The position numbers and the translations under genes were made by a program. Of a stretch of DNA of 64,000 bases, positions 22,021 through 30,140 are shown piece after piece (position 1 is the stretch's first letter; every line of letters starts with the position of its first letter). The stretch is from an uncultured Clostridia bacterium (GTDB taxonomy: Bacteria; Bacillota; Clostridia; Oscillospirales; Ruminococcaceae). The stretch spans positions 124,001 to 188,000 of the forward strand of contig CALZUA010000003.1 of the NCBI GenBank assembly GCA_945829235.1, given 5' to 3'. The notes under the pieces were generated by a model. It was not told where the DNA came from. It did no database searches and saw only the letters and a program-made list of their open reading frames with translations.

Positions 22021-22323
22021 ATGGCACAAGCAACATTCAGCGTAAGAATGGACGAGGGATTGAAGAAACAGTTTGACGAGCTTTGCTCCGATTTTGGAAT
22101 GAACGCTTCCACGGCAATCAACGTGTTTGCCAGAGCAGTAGTCCGCGAGCGCAGGATTCCTTTTGAGATAGCAGCTTCGGAGCCTGAAATAACACGCGAA
22201 AAGGCTATGCAGGCATTCAAATCTTTGAGAACGCAGGCTAACAAAGATTTTCCGAACAGTATGAGCCTTGACGAGATAAACGATGAAATCAATAAAGCGA
22301 GAAACGGCGAGGGCGAAATATGA
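22021..22323 (+). CDS. RelB/DinJ-family antitoxin
   Basis: 100 residues. I start at MAQATFSVRMDEGLKKQFDE (22021) because AAGGAGGTGCATATTT precedes it; the ORF-track start at 21955 overlaps the promoter. The ribbon-helix-helix domain (FSVRMDEGLK...FGMNASTAINVFARAVVRER) is typical of RelB/DinJ. The C-terminal part (MSLDEINDEINKARNGEGEI) is the usual toxin-neutralising tail. Its last codon overlaps the start of a truncated PIN-domain toxin, so the pair probably no longer encodes a working toxin. Confidence 0.85.
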   Translation: MAQATFSVRMDEGLKKQFDELCSDFGMNASTAINVFARAVVRERRIPFEIAASEPEITREKAMQAFKSLRTQANKDFPNSMSLDEINDEINKARNGEGEI

Positions 22324-22400
22324 TTTGCTGCGCCGTAATTGACACAAATGTACTTGTTTCAGCAAGGCAGATGCTCGATATTCTTGACGGGAAAGGTTGA
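22320..22400 (+). pseudogene. Truncated PIN-domain toxin
   Basis: Overlapping relB by ATGA, the frame reads MICCAVIDTNVLVSA, the first strand of a VapC/PIN ribonuclease with its catalytic Asp (VIDTN), then RQMLDILDGKG and a stop after 26 residues. A full PIN toxin has 130-150. The change of composition after VSA suggests an internal deletion rather than a point mutation. Confidence 0.7.
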
Positions 22401-22449
22401 CCGGCTGATTGCTGATTTTGAGAAAAATAGTGCTGATTTCTGGGAACAG

Positions 22450-22482
22450 TTTGGGTACACTTTGGGTACACTTTGGGTACAC
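22450..22482 (+). repeat. Three tandem copies of TTTGGGTACAC
   Basis: Three exact 11-base direct repeats, 22450-22460, 22461-22471 and 22472-22482. They lie between the broken toxin and the tRNA fragment. Possibly an iteron-like protein-binding site or replication slippage. Confidence 0.8.
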
Positions 22483-22595
22483 AGACACCCAAAAGCCGCC
22501 TGAAATTGATGAATTTACAGATTTATCCAAATCACAAACCGCATAACAAAGCCATTTGTGCAAATCAGGGAAACGAAAAAAGCGGTGGTACACTT

Positions 22596-22637
22596 CTACG
22601 AACCAGAGGGTCGGGGGTTCGAATCCCTCTTTTGCGT
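22596..22637 (+). other. 3' half of a tRNA-Arg(ACG): probable attachment site
   Basis: From the anticodon loop CTACGAA onward the sequence follows a tRNA: stem half CCAGA, variable loop GGGTC, T-arm GGGGG-TTCGAAT-CCCTC, acceptor TTTTGCG. No 5' half precedes it. A tRNA 3' fragment is what remains at the far end of an element that integrated into a tRNA gene. The orientation predicts that the intact tRNA-Arg and the other end of the element lie to the left. None is seen in 1-22595, so the element would start outside the window. Confidence 0.65.
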
Positions 22638-22691
22638 TTTCAAGCGTTTCGCAGTTGACACGATGTCACTGGTGCACTGAAACGCTTGAAA
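22638..22691. terminator. Long nested hairpin beside the tRNA fragment
   Basis: Perfect 13-base arms TTTCAAGCGTTTC / GAAACGCTTGAAA enclosing a second stem TGACA / TGTCA. It could be the tRNA's former terminator or a recombinase site. The rest of 22401-22912 contains the triple repeat, the tRNA fragment and the merR promoter, and no gene. Confidence 0.55.
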
Positions 22692-22859
22692 TCCGCAGGT
22701 TTGCGAATAGTTTTCAGCCGCTCATTTTTCGTGTTGAGCGGTTTTTCTTTTTGTCCGAAACTCGTTGGATAAGTTTTGTGAATATTTCCGATTTTTCTGT
22801 CCTCACCTGTCAAAAATTATCAGGCTGAAAAAATTTATCAAGATTTTTTCAAAAAACTA

Positions 22860-22890
22860 TTGACTCTCACGTTACGTTATAGTATATAAT
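22860..22890 (+). promoter_or_regulatory. MerR-type promoter with 19-base spacer and dyad operator
   Basis: TTGACT (22860-22865), 19 bases, TATAAT (22885-22890). The spacer holds the dyad ACTnTnACGTnACGTnAnAGT. Over-long spacers with a centred dyad are the hallmark of MerR-activated promoters, so the following gene probably activates itself. Confidence 0.75.
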
Positions 22891-22912
22891 ATAAATCAAG
22901 GGAGGCGATTTG

Positions 22913-23653
22913 ATGAAAATGCACATCAAGAAATTTGCAAAGCTTACGGGTGTGAGTGTGCGCACGCTCCACTATTATGACGAAATCGGACTGCTGAAGC
23001 CCTGCGCTGTTGACGAACAGAACGGCTACCGCTTTTATGATGAAAGCTCACTTTTGCGTATGCAGGAGATTTTGTTCTATCGCGAGCTTGACTTTCCTCT
23101 AAAAGAAATTATTGCGATTCTGTCCTCTCCCGATTACGACAAGCAGACTGCGCTAAAAGAGCAGAAGCGCTTGCTGACGCTTAAAAAGGAGCGGCTTGAA
23201 AGGCTTATCTCGGCTCTTGACAGCGCGATGAAAGGAGAAAAAATTACTATGACGGCATTTGACAACAGCGAATTTGAAGCTCAGCGCGAGCTTTACGCAA
23301 AAGAAGCAAAGGAAAAATGGGGCGGTACTGCCGCTTATCGGGAAAGCACCGAAAAAACAAAGGGCTACACAAAGGAAAAGCAGAACGAGGTGAATTCGGG
23401 TATGGACAGCATTTTGGCTGAATTTGCGCAGTGCAAAAGGAACGGCTCTGCTCACGACAGCAAGGAAGCGCAGAAGCTTGTCAAAAAGTGGCAGGATTTC
23501 CTCACCGCAAACTACTACAACTGCACAAACGAAATTCTCTCGGGGCTGGGTGAAATGTATACCGCCGATGAGCGCTTTAAAGCGAATATCGACCGTCACG
23601 GCGACGGCACGGCTGAATTTATGCAGGCGGCGATTAAGGCGTATTGCAAATAA
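22913..23653 (+). CDS. MerR-family activator with TipAS drug-binding domain
   Basis: 246 residues. The MerR HTH is at the N-terminus (FAKLTGVSVRTLHYYDEIGL) followed by a dimerisation coiled coil (to about residue 105) and a TipAS-like helical domain (KEKQNEVNSGMDSILAEFAQ, ENYYN-like ANYYNCTNEILSGLGEMYTA). TipAS domains bind thiopeptide-type and other peptide antibiotics. I start at the ATG at 22913, seven bases after GGGAGG. The promoter is of the MerR self-activated type. No other target gene is adjacent. Confidence 0.88.
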   Translation: MKMHIKKFAKLTGVSVRTLHYYDEIGLLKPCAVDEQNGYRFYDESSLLRMQEILFYRELDFPLKEIIAILSSPDYDKQTALKEQKRLLTLKKERLERLISALDSAMKGEKITMTAFDNSEFEAQRELYAKEAKEKWGGTAAYRESTEKTKGYTKEKQNEVNSGMDSILAEFAQCKRNGSAHDSKEAQKLVKKWQDFLTANYYNCTNEILSGLGEMYTADERFKANIDRHGDGTAEFMQAAIKAYCK

Positions 23654-23773
23654 GAGAAACCTCCTCAGCTCGGGTGAGTTGTTCTTGTCCACTTGACAAA
23701 TGCGCCAAACGTGGAAAAATGTAGGTAGATTGTTAAGCTAGATGCAAAATAGCTATAAGGTGTTCGGTTTGAC

Positions 23774-23814
23774 AAAAGCCGATTGCCCATTTCGCACGGG
23801 TAATCGGCTTTTTT
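23774..23814. terminator. Bidirectional terminator between merR and the 23814 gene
   Basis: AAAAGCCGATTGCCC / (C)GGGTAATCGGCTTTT, a long stem with one mismatch and runs of T and A on the two sides. It serves the convergent genes 22913 and 23814. Confidence 0.8.
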
Positions 23815-24662
23815 CAGCTTTTCGTTTCGGTCAATTCATCGGCTTCCTGCGGATTTTCGTCCTTTTTGTTCGGGTTGTCAATTGTGATAATAAAGCCCTC
23901 GGCGAATTTGTACTTGTCGCGGCGGTGTATGTACAAAAATCCCGCCGCCGAGAAAACCGCCGCTCCCAACATATTTACAGCGAGGTCCTTCATCGTGTCG
24001 GTTATTCCCACGTCAAGATAGCCGCCCTCAATCGTACAAAGCTCGTTTCCGTCCTTGTCGTACAGCACGGTGTGGTCGATGTTCTTCACCACAACTTCCT
24101 TGTTTGCGCCGCTCGGGTTCAGCATAACGGACGCTACCGTTTTCACAATTCTATCCTTTTGCATATCCTTGTGGAACATTTTGTCGCCGCTGAACTCGAA
24201 AAATTCCCACAAAACTCCCACGGTCATCGAGAAGCAAAACGATGTCAGCGCAACAAACAGCGGCGTCATCTGAATACGCTTGGAGTGCGTGTTCAACAGG
24301 TCAATTAGCCCAAACCCGACCGATGCGGCAAGAAAGCCCGTTGTCGTGTGAAGTATGCTGTCCCAAATCGGGATTTTGTTGTAGAAATTCGAGATTTCCC
24401 CGAGAATTTCCGCCGCGAACACAAACACAATCACTGCGATTTCCAGCACATTCGGGAGCGTTATCCCGATTTTTGACTTGAGGAAAACCGGTATGTACAT
24501 CAGAGCCATGGACAGCACGCAAAGCGCCACGTTCTGCCAGTTCTCGAGAAAAATCTGCCTTATCATCACCAGCAAAACCGCGCCCACGCACACGTTCAGC
24601 ACGATTACACAACTCTTTTTTGACGAGTGATAATTTTCTTTCAGTTGGTCTATGTATTTCAT
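23814..24662 (-). CDS. Multi-pass membrane protein, DUF2238/YjdF-like
   Basis: 282 residues with about seven hydrophobic segments, starting SCVIVLNVCVGAVLLVMIRQ and ending at VNMLGAAVFSAAGFLYIHRR. The stretch IWDSILHTTTGFLAASVGFG resembles the WD...H...G core of the DUF2238 family. A soluble loop of about 50 residues lies before the last helix, and a charged tail follows. The function of the family is unknown. It is 17 bases downstream of the orphan Nif11-like gene and may be co-transcribed with it. Confidence 0.65.
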   Translation of the reverse strand: MKYIDQLKENYHSSKKSCVIVLNVCVGAVLLVMIRQIFLENWQNVALCVLSMALMYIPVFLKSKIGITLPNVLEIAVIVFVFAAEILGEISNFYNKIPIWDSILHTTTGFLAASVGFGLIDLLNTHSKRIQMTPLFVALTSFCFSMTVGVLWEFFEFSGDKMFHKDMQKDRIVKTVASVMLNPSGANKEVVVKNIDHTVLYDKDGNELCTIEGGYLDVGITDTMKDLAVNMLGAAVFSAAGFLYIHRRDKYKFAEGFIITIDNPNKKDENPQEADELTETKS

Positions 24663-24679
24663 TTTTACACCTTGCCTTT

Positions 24680-24955
24680 TCAGATATAATCAAGCGCCGC
24701 GAAAAACATCTCGTACAAGTCGTCCCAGCCCTCGGGCGCTTCCACTCCCCCGCCGTTTACCGAGCGCAACATCGCCGCGCAGGACGCTTCTCCCTCGTCA
24801 ATAAGCTCGGCGGCTGTTATCGGGAAGCCCTCTGCCGTGGATAGCTCGCAGAGCGCGTTTACGGGATTTCGGTCGCTTCGTGTTGCATAAATCCGCTCCT
24901 TCAGCAATTTATCGTTTTTCGCCTTTTCAAGAAGCAAGGTCAGACTGTCATTCAT
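24680..24955 (-). CDS. Orphan Nif11-like leader peptide, 91 aa
   Basis: I start at MNDSLTLLLEKAKNDKLLKE (24955), preceded by GAGGAGGAATAAT, rather than at the ORF-track ATG. The sequence NPVNALCELSTAEGFPITAA fits the Nif11 leader pattern, and RSVNGGGVEAPEGWDDLYEM follows where the leader-core junction would be. It is only distantly similar to the left-hand array. Peptides of this subtype are common in Clostridia, often without maturation genes nearby. The neighbour downstream is a membrane protein, not a transporter. Whether it is a true RiPP precursor is uncertain. Confidence 0.6.
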   Translation of the reverse strand: MNDSLTLLLEKAKNDKLLKERIYATRSDRNPVNALCELSTAEGFPITAAELIDEGEASCAAMLRSVNGGGVEAPEGWDDLYEMFFAALDYI

Positions 24956-25052
24956 ATTATTCCTCCTCGCGCGTTTTTCGCATAAGCTAATTATATCACA
25001 ATCAGGGTTGTTTTTCAACTACTTTTTTCAATTCCGTTCTCGACTGATTATC

Positions 25053-25081
25053 TTGAAAACAACAGAAAATTGTGCTATAAT
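25053..25081 (+). promoter_or_regulatory. Promoter of the ECF sigma operon
   Basis: TTGAAA (25053-25058), 17 bases, TATAAT (25076-25081), a sigma-A type promoter; the transcript leader is about 100 bases. Confidence 0.72.
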
Positions 25082-25186
25082 AAATCATTGCAAAAATTTC
25101 CGAAAAATTTTTCCGTAAAACGCAACCTTTTCGGATTTTATTTCGTTCAAATTACAGAAAACCAACGAAAGCGAGGGATTTTCAGC

Positions 25187-25693
25187 TTGAAGATGAACAA
25201 AGCGGAACGGCTGTCGGCGGAAGAGCTGGTTTCGCGGTATGCAAAAACCGTTTACCGTATTGCCCTGTCACGGCTTGGAAATCCTGCTGATGCCGAGGAT
25301 ATCACTCAGGAAGTTCTGATAAAGTACATAAATGCGGACAAAACCTTCGATGACGAGGAACACCGCAGAAAGTGGATTATTCGAGTTGCCGTGAATGCGG
25401 TGAACTCGTTCGCAAAAAGCGCGTGGAAACGCCGTACAACCGAGCTTGCCGAGGCGGAAAACGTGCCTTGTGTACCCGCTCAAAACGCCGATGAAACCGA
25501 GGATATCCGCAGGGCAATTGCCGCGCTCCCCGAAAAATACCGCGTTCCCATTCACCTGTTTTACTATGAGGATTTGTCCGTCAAGGATATCGCCGCGGCA
25601 ATGTCCCTTGCCGAAGGTACCGTGAAATCGCTTCTGGCGCGTGCCAGAGCCAAGCTCAAGGAAATTTTGGAGGAAGAAAGCTATGTCGGATAA
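25187..25693 (+). CDS. ECF sigma factor
   Basis: 168 residues from the TTG at 25187, chosen because GAGGGA ends eight bases upstream; an ATG follows two codons later. The ORF-track start at 25070 lies in the promoter. Region 2 is visible as RIALSRLGNPADAEDITQEV and region 4 as LPEKYRVPIHLFYYEDLSVK followed by GTVKSLLARARAKL. The next gene encodes a membrane protein overlapping by 11 bases, as in ECF/anti-sigma pairs. Its target promoters are unknown; the CGTATA element in the peptide array is a candidate worth testing. Confidence 0.88.
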   Translation: MKMNKAERLSAEELVSRYAKTVYRIALSRLGNPADAEDITQEVLIKYINADKTFDDEEHRRKWIIRVAVNAVNSFAKSAWKRRTTELAEAENVPCVPAQNADETEDIRRAIAALPEKYRVPIHLFYYEDLSVKDIAAAMSLAEGTVKSLLARARAKLKEILEEESYVG

Positions 25694-26273
25694 AATTGAG
25701 CAAAAATATGTTGCCTATATGGACAGCGAAAATCCGAGCGAGGAGTTTCTTTCTTCACTCACGGTTCGCCTGAAAGAAGAGGAAAAGCGTGTTCGCGCGA
25801 AAAAGAAAAACGCAATCAAAATCCGCGTTGCTTCGATAACTGCGGCGGGTATTGCCGCTTGTGCCGCCGTTGTGCTGGCAATTTCTACGGCGAAATCGCC
25901 CGCCTTGCCTGTCGATAAAACAACGCTTGATTACGCGGGAACAGTTAACGTTTCGGCGCTTGACGCAAAGCCGCTCGATATTCTCGGCGACTTGTCCGAG
26001 ATTACCGCAAAGGAGCTTGCAAAGCGGCTTGACGAGTCGCTTGACGAGTTGCTTGTGAGCGAGAGCAACAATTTTGTTAACGCGCAAAATGTTGACGAGA
26101 AAAACCGCCGCGAGCTTATCGAAAAGCTTTCCTCCGCAACGGAAACAACCGCCGCTCCAAGCGGAAAACAATGCTGTTATATGGCGGTGTTTGAGGGTGA
26201 AGAGATTGTGAAATTCAGCGTTTACGAAAACGGTGTTGTCACGATAAACGGCTCTGCAATGCGGTTTAAGTAG
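25683..26273 (+). CDS. Probable anti-sigma factor, single-pass membrane protein
   Basis: 196 residues starting MSDKIEQKYVAYMDSENPSE; GGAGGAAGAAAGCT precedes this ATG. An N-terminal cytoplasmic part of about 45 residues, rich in Glu and Lys, is followed by one transmembrane helix (VASITAAGIAACAAVVLAIS) and an extracellular region of about 125 residues. Position, overlap with the sigma gene and topology point to an anti-sigma factor sensing an external signal. No zinc-binding HxxxCxxC motif is present. Confidence 0.72.
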   Translation: MSDKIEQKYVAYMDSENPSEEFLSSLTVRLKEEEKRVRAKKKNAIKIRVASITAAGIAACAAVVLAISTAKSPALPVDKTTLDYAGTVNVSALDAKPLDILGDLSEITAKELAKRLDESLDELLVSESNNFVNAQNVDEKNRRELIEKLSSATETTAAPSGKQCCYMAVFEGEEIVKFSVYENGVVTINGSAMRFK

Positions 26274-26382
26274 GTTCTTGAGAAAAAAATCGATTTTGTG
26301 CAACCAAACGCGCCGCTGTTTCGTTCAATAAGTGAAAGGGACAAAAATCCCGCTTGATTTCACGATTTGAGAGGTATTTGTG

Positions 26383-28797
26383 ATGAAGAAAAGTATTGCA
26401 TTTTTATCGGTTTGCACGGCAGTCGCACTCCTCGTGAGCGGTTGCACAAACAAAAACAATGACCGGCTCACGCCCGAATCACTCGCCGGAAAAAGCGTTT
26501 CCGAGGAAATCCGCAAGCTCGGAGCGACAGTTACCGTGGACGAGATTAAAAAGGCGTACAACTACGATGACAGCAAAAATATTATGCCGCTGTACAACGT
26601 TTCGCCGACCGAATGCTTTGAGTTCAGCTTCAATTTTGACGCTTTTGACGCAAATATTCAGCTGTACGATTTCGTTTCCGTTCACACCGACGCCGCCTGC
26701 GAGGACGCAAGCAAAATCTATTACAACGCTGAGCTGAATGTCGAAAACGGCAAAACAACGCTGTTCGTAAAGCCGATGTCGCCCGTTCTCGCAACCGATT
26801 CTCAGGACAAAGACTATGTTCACAACAAAATCGACAGCTGGGGCAACGCACCGATGTATTATATTGCCGTGCATTACGATTTGGAGGCAAATTCTGCGGT
26901 TAAGCTCGACACGCCCGTTGTTATTCCGTTCACCGTTAAACAGGACGCCGAAGCTCCCTCAATTAAGGGAAACGTGAGCGCGGACGGACGATTTTCGTTA
27001 AGCTGGGAGCCGGTTGCGGGCGCGGAAAGGTATGTTGTGTACAACCTCATCGACTCCAAGCTGTCAACCGGTTCCGACAACCACGCGATTGACGGAAGCA
27101 AAACCGGCTATGACTGCGGCGAAAACGCAACCGAAGATACTCAGCTCTACCTCCTGCGCGAGGGTGAAACCGCCGAGTGCGTTTTCGACGGTTTTTCCGG
27201 TCCCGAAAGCCACAGCCTTGCCTTAATCACAAGCGATATCTCGGGCAAAGACATCAACGGCGGTCAGAACTATGGCGTTAAGGGCGAGTATTTCGTGACG
27301 GCGGTTGTAAACGGCAAGGAAAGCGGGCTGAGCAACTGCGTGTCAACCGCCGAGCTTTCTCTTCCGCATATCGTAAAGCGCGAGAGCGAAATTGCCGGCA
27401 GATATCCAACTCCCGCCGATTTTCCCGCAGAGGTTGAGGTTGTGAATATTGACGGCACTTCCTCGATGAGAAAAGTAAGCTACACGAGAAGTCACGTCAA
27501 ATGGTTTGAATTTGAGTGGGACGAATACGACTACACCATCGAAGGTACCTATATCTTCGGCTCAGTTTGCTTTGACGATGATATCGGCGAGCCGCCCGCT
27601 TCAACAGGCTCTGCGGGTGAAACGGGAAATGTTGCCCCAACGGACGATGTTGACAAAACGCCCGCTCCCGATGTCGATACCATAATCTCACCCGAGTCCT
27701 CAAACACAAACGCTCCGCTTGTCGAAGCGCAGTCCGTTAACACGAAAAATCACGTTGAGAGTGCGAAAACCGATGTTGTCGCAAATGTTCCAAACGGTGT
27801 TTATGTCAATGCGGAAAATGCCGAGGAAAACTGGCTCGCGCTCAACCTCATAAACCAAAACGAAAGCATCTCCCTCGAGGCGTTTCCCTCACTCCAAAAT
27901 CCTTACACGCTCGTTGACGTTTTCTACAAGGTGTACTATCAGAACCCTTTTATAATGGGCATTGACGCGTTTTCCTACGATTACGGAACGCTCACGTTGT
28001 CCGTGAGATATTCCGTTGACAAGAGCTCGGCTGTTGATAAACAGAAAAAGGTTGCCGAAAAAGCGGACAAAATTGTCGCGGAAACAATCAGCGCCGATAT
28101 GACGCAGACCGAGAAAATCAACGCGCTCTACAACTACCTCGTCAACAACTCGGTTTACGACAAGGCGGCTCTCGAGGAAGCGCAGAAAAACAATTTCAAA
28201 AAGGCCGCAAACTCTGCTTTCGCGGACGCGTTCAACGTTTACGGAGTGCTCGTTGACGGCAAGGGCGTGTGTGCATCTTATGCGTACTCGTTCAAGCTGT
28301 TGTGCGATTTGAGCGGCATCGACTGCGCGGTTGTCACGGGCTATCTCAACGGCAATCTCCCGCACGCGTGGAATATGGTTTCCATTGACGGGAAAATGTA
28401 CGAAATCGACTGCACCAACAACGCCGTGAACACCGGTATTCCCTACTATCTCTATCAGGCGGACAGCTCTCTCGCCGAAAAATCCGGCTACACAAAGGAC
28501 AATTTGTTCGCGATTGACGCGGATATTCCCGAATTTGTCGGTACCGATGAACAGCTCGAATATTACCGCAAAAACGGACTTTGCCCCGAAACTATCGAAC
28601 AATACAGCGCCTTGCTGTTGCAAAACCTCACCCCCGAAACCAAGACCTTTGCCGTGCGCTTTGACGGTGAAATCAACCGCGCGGAGCTTGAAAAGGCGAT
28701 TTCTCTCGCTTACAACAAGCTCGGTCTTGAGGAAAAGCTCAAAACTCTGCGCTATGCCGCGAAAAACGGGTTTATCGTTATCGTGAACGCAGACTAA
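26383..28797 (+). CDS. Lipoprotein with transglutaminase-like domain
   Basis: 804 residues. Signal peptide and lipobox LLVSGC. The middle contains fibronectin-like segments (FSLSWEPVAGAERYVVYNLI) and a Thr/Ser/Pro-rich linker around residues 405-450. The C-terminal third is a transglutaminase-core domain with the triad in GKGVCASYAY (Cys near 629), PHAWNM (His near 660) and EIDCTN (Asp near 676). Such surface proteins act as cysteine proteases or cross-linking enzymes. The start at 26383 is eight bases after GAGG. It follows the sigma/anti-sigma pair by 109 bases and may be part of its regulon. Confidence 0.82.
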   Translation: MKKSIAFLSVCTAVALLVSGCTNKNNDRLTPESLAGKSVSEEIRKLGATVTVDEIKKAYNYDDSKNIMPLYNVSPTECFEFSFNFDAFDANIQLYDFVSVHTDAACEDASKIYYNAELNVENGKTTLFVKPMSPVLATDSQDKDYVHNKIDSWGNAPMYYIAVHYDLEANSAVKLDTPVVIPFTVKQDAEAPSIKGNVSADGRFSLSWEPVAGAERYVVYNLIDSKLSTGSDNHAIDGSKTGYDCGENATEDTQLYLLREGETAECVFDGFSGPESHSLALITSDISGKDINGGQNYGVKGEYFVTAVVNGKESGLSNCVSTAELSLPHIVKRESEIAGRYPTPADFPAEVEVVNIDGTSSMRKVSYTRSHVKWFEFEWDEYDYTIEGTYIFGSVCFDDDIGEPPASTGSAGETGNVAPTDDVDKTPAPDVDTIISPESSNTNAPLVEAQSVNTKNHVESAKTDVVANVPNGVYVNAENAEENWLALNLINQNESISLEAFPSLQNPYTLVDVFYKVYYQNPFIMGIDAFSYDYGTLTLSVRYSVDKSSAVDKQKKVAEKADKIVAETISADMTQTEKINALYNYLVNNSVYDKAALEEAQKNNFKKAANSAFADAFNVYGVLVDGKGVCASYAYSFKLLCDLSGIDCAVVTGYLNGNLPHAWNMVSIDGKMYEIDCTNNAVNTGIPYYLYQADSSLAEKSGYTKDNLFAIDADIPEFVGTDEQLEYYRKNGLCPETIEQYSALLLQNLTPETKTFAVRFDGEINRAELEKAISLAYNKLGLEEKLKTLRYAAKNGFIVIVNAD

Positions 28798-28800
28798 CAA

Positions 28801-28830
28801 AAAAGCGGCTCTTTTCGAGTCGCTTTTGTT
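28801..28830. terminator. Bidirectional terminator
   Basis: AAAAGCG-CTC / GAG-CGCTTTT stem with a TTTTC loop, between the convergent 26383 and murD genes. Confidence 0.75.
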
Positions 28831-28832
28831 GT

Positions 28833-30140
28833 TTAAAGCTCGTTCACAAGCCGCTTGAAGTCCCTGCCGCGTTCCTCAAAATTGCGGTAAAAACCGTAGC
28901 TTGCCGCCGCCGGCGAGAGAATTACCCTCGTTTTTGCGCAACGTGACGCGAATTTCACCGCTTCCTCCATATCCGCCGCGTTTATCACGTTTACACGGTG
29001 ATTTTTGATAAGGCGCGCAATTCTCCGTCCGCTGTCGGGGAGCAGAATTACATTCTCCACAACACCGCTGTTCAAAAATTCACCCAGCAAATCGTAGGAA
29101 ATTCCCCTGTCCATTCCCCCAAGAATAACGCAGTCCGTGCCGTCAAACGCTTTCACCGCCGCAATTGTCGCTTCGGGCACCGTGCTTATGCTGTCGTTGA
29201 TGTACTCAACTCCGTTTTTGGTTGCAACGTACTCCAAGCGGTGCTCAAGTCCACGGAACGTTTTCAGCGCGTCCAAGCACTTGTTCAAGTCCGCGCCCGC
29301 CGAAACCGCCGCCGCAAGCGCCGCCGCGATATTGTAGAGATTGTGCTTGCCGCGAAGCCCCGTCTGGATTTTCTCCGCGGGTATTTTCTCGCCGAAAACG
29401 TAGATGTCGTTCCCGTCCGTCCACACGTCCGCTTCGCTCCCGAACGACATTTTTTTCACGTTCGCCGCGCTGTCAACGGGCAGAAGCTCCTTGTTTACAA
29501 GCGCAATCCCGCTGTTCTCCTGAAAACGCACGATGTTCCGCTTCGCCTGCGCGTAAGCGTCAAAGGAAACGTAGTGGTCGAGGTGCTCGGGGTAAATGTT
29601 GAGCAAAACCGCGATGTCCGGCGAGTGCGACACAAATTCCAGCTGATGACAACTCATCTCGCACACCGCAACCGTATCCTCGGTCATCTCCTCCAAACGC
29701 TGGAGAGGAGGAACACCGATATTGCCGATGAGCATTGTCTTGAAGCCGCAATTTCTCAGGAAATGGTAAATCAGCGAGGCTGTGGTGGACTTGCCCTTCG
29801 TGCCCGTAACACCGATGATTTTGCACGGGTGAAGCCGCATCAGCATCTCCGTCTGCGAGATAATTTTGTCCTTCGTTTCATCATCGTAAGCGTCCTTGAT
29901 GATAACCCCCGGCGACTGCAAAATTATGTCGTACTCCTTGCAGATTTCGAGGTAGTTGTCGCCGGAAATTGGCGTTACGTTGCGGATTTCAAGCTCCAGC
30001 GGATTGATGTCGGCAATCGCAATTTCAGGGCAACTGTGAAGCCCGCGAATGATGTCCAGCCAGTTTCTGCCCTCGCGCCCCAGCCCTAAAATAACGGCGC
30101 GCTTGTCTTGGAATAGCGGTTTGAGTTTATCGTAATTCAT
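28833..30140 (-). CDS. murD: UDP-N-acetylmuramoyl-alanine:glutamate ligase
   Basis: 435 residues from MNYDKLKPLFQDKRAVILGL. The Mur ligase P-loop is GVTGTKGKSTTAS, with the downstream HxxxN-type ligase motif (LLNIYPEHLDHY) and the C-terminal domain motif ATIAAVKAFDGTDCVILGG. It adds glutamate to UDP-MurNAc-Ala in the cytoplasm. The ATG overlaps the stop of the upstream gene, and GTGAGGAAGACAGCATT serves as ribosome binding site. The coupling with a MurL-like gene suggests it may use L-Glu (MurD2 type) rather than D-Glu. That cannot be decided from sequence alone. Confidence 0.9.
   Translation of the reverse strand: MNYDKLKPLFQDKRAVILGLGREGRNWLDIIRGLHSCPEIAIADINPLELEIRNVTPISGDNYLEICKEYDIILQSPGVIIKDAYDDETKDKIISQTEMLMRLHPCKIIGVTGTKGKSTTASLIYHFLRNCGFKTMLIGNIGVPPLQRLEEMTEDTVAVCEMSCHQLEFVSHSPDIAVLLNIYPEHLDHYVSFDAYAQAKRNIVRFQENSGIALVNKELLPVDSAANVKKMSFGSEADVWTDGNDIYVFGEKIPAEKIQTGLRGKHNLYNIAAALAAAVSAGADLNKCLDALKTFRGLEHRLEYVATKNGVEYINDSISTVPEATIAAVKAFDGTDCVILGGMDRGISYDLLGEFLNSGVVENVILLPDSGRRIARLIKNHRVNVINAADMEEAVKFASRCAKTRVILSPAAASYGFYRNFEERGRDFKRLVNEL

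Noticed and set aside
22450-22482. Possible CRISPR array
   Set aside because: The three 11-base repeats are contiguous with no spacers and no cas genes are nearby.
22596-22637. Complete tRNA-Arg gene
   Set aside because: The 5' half (acceptor, D-arm and 5' anticodon stem) is missing.
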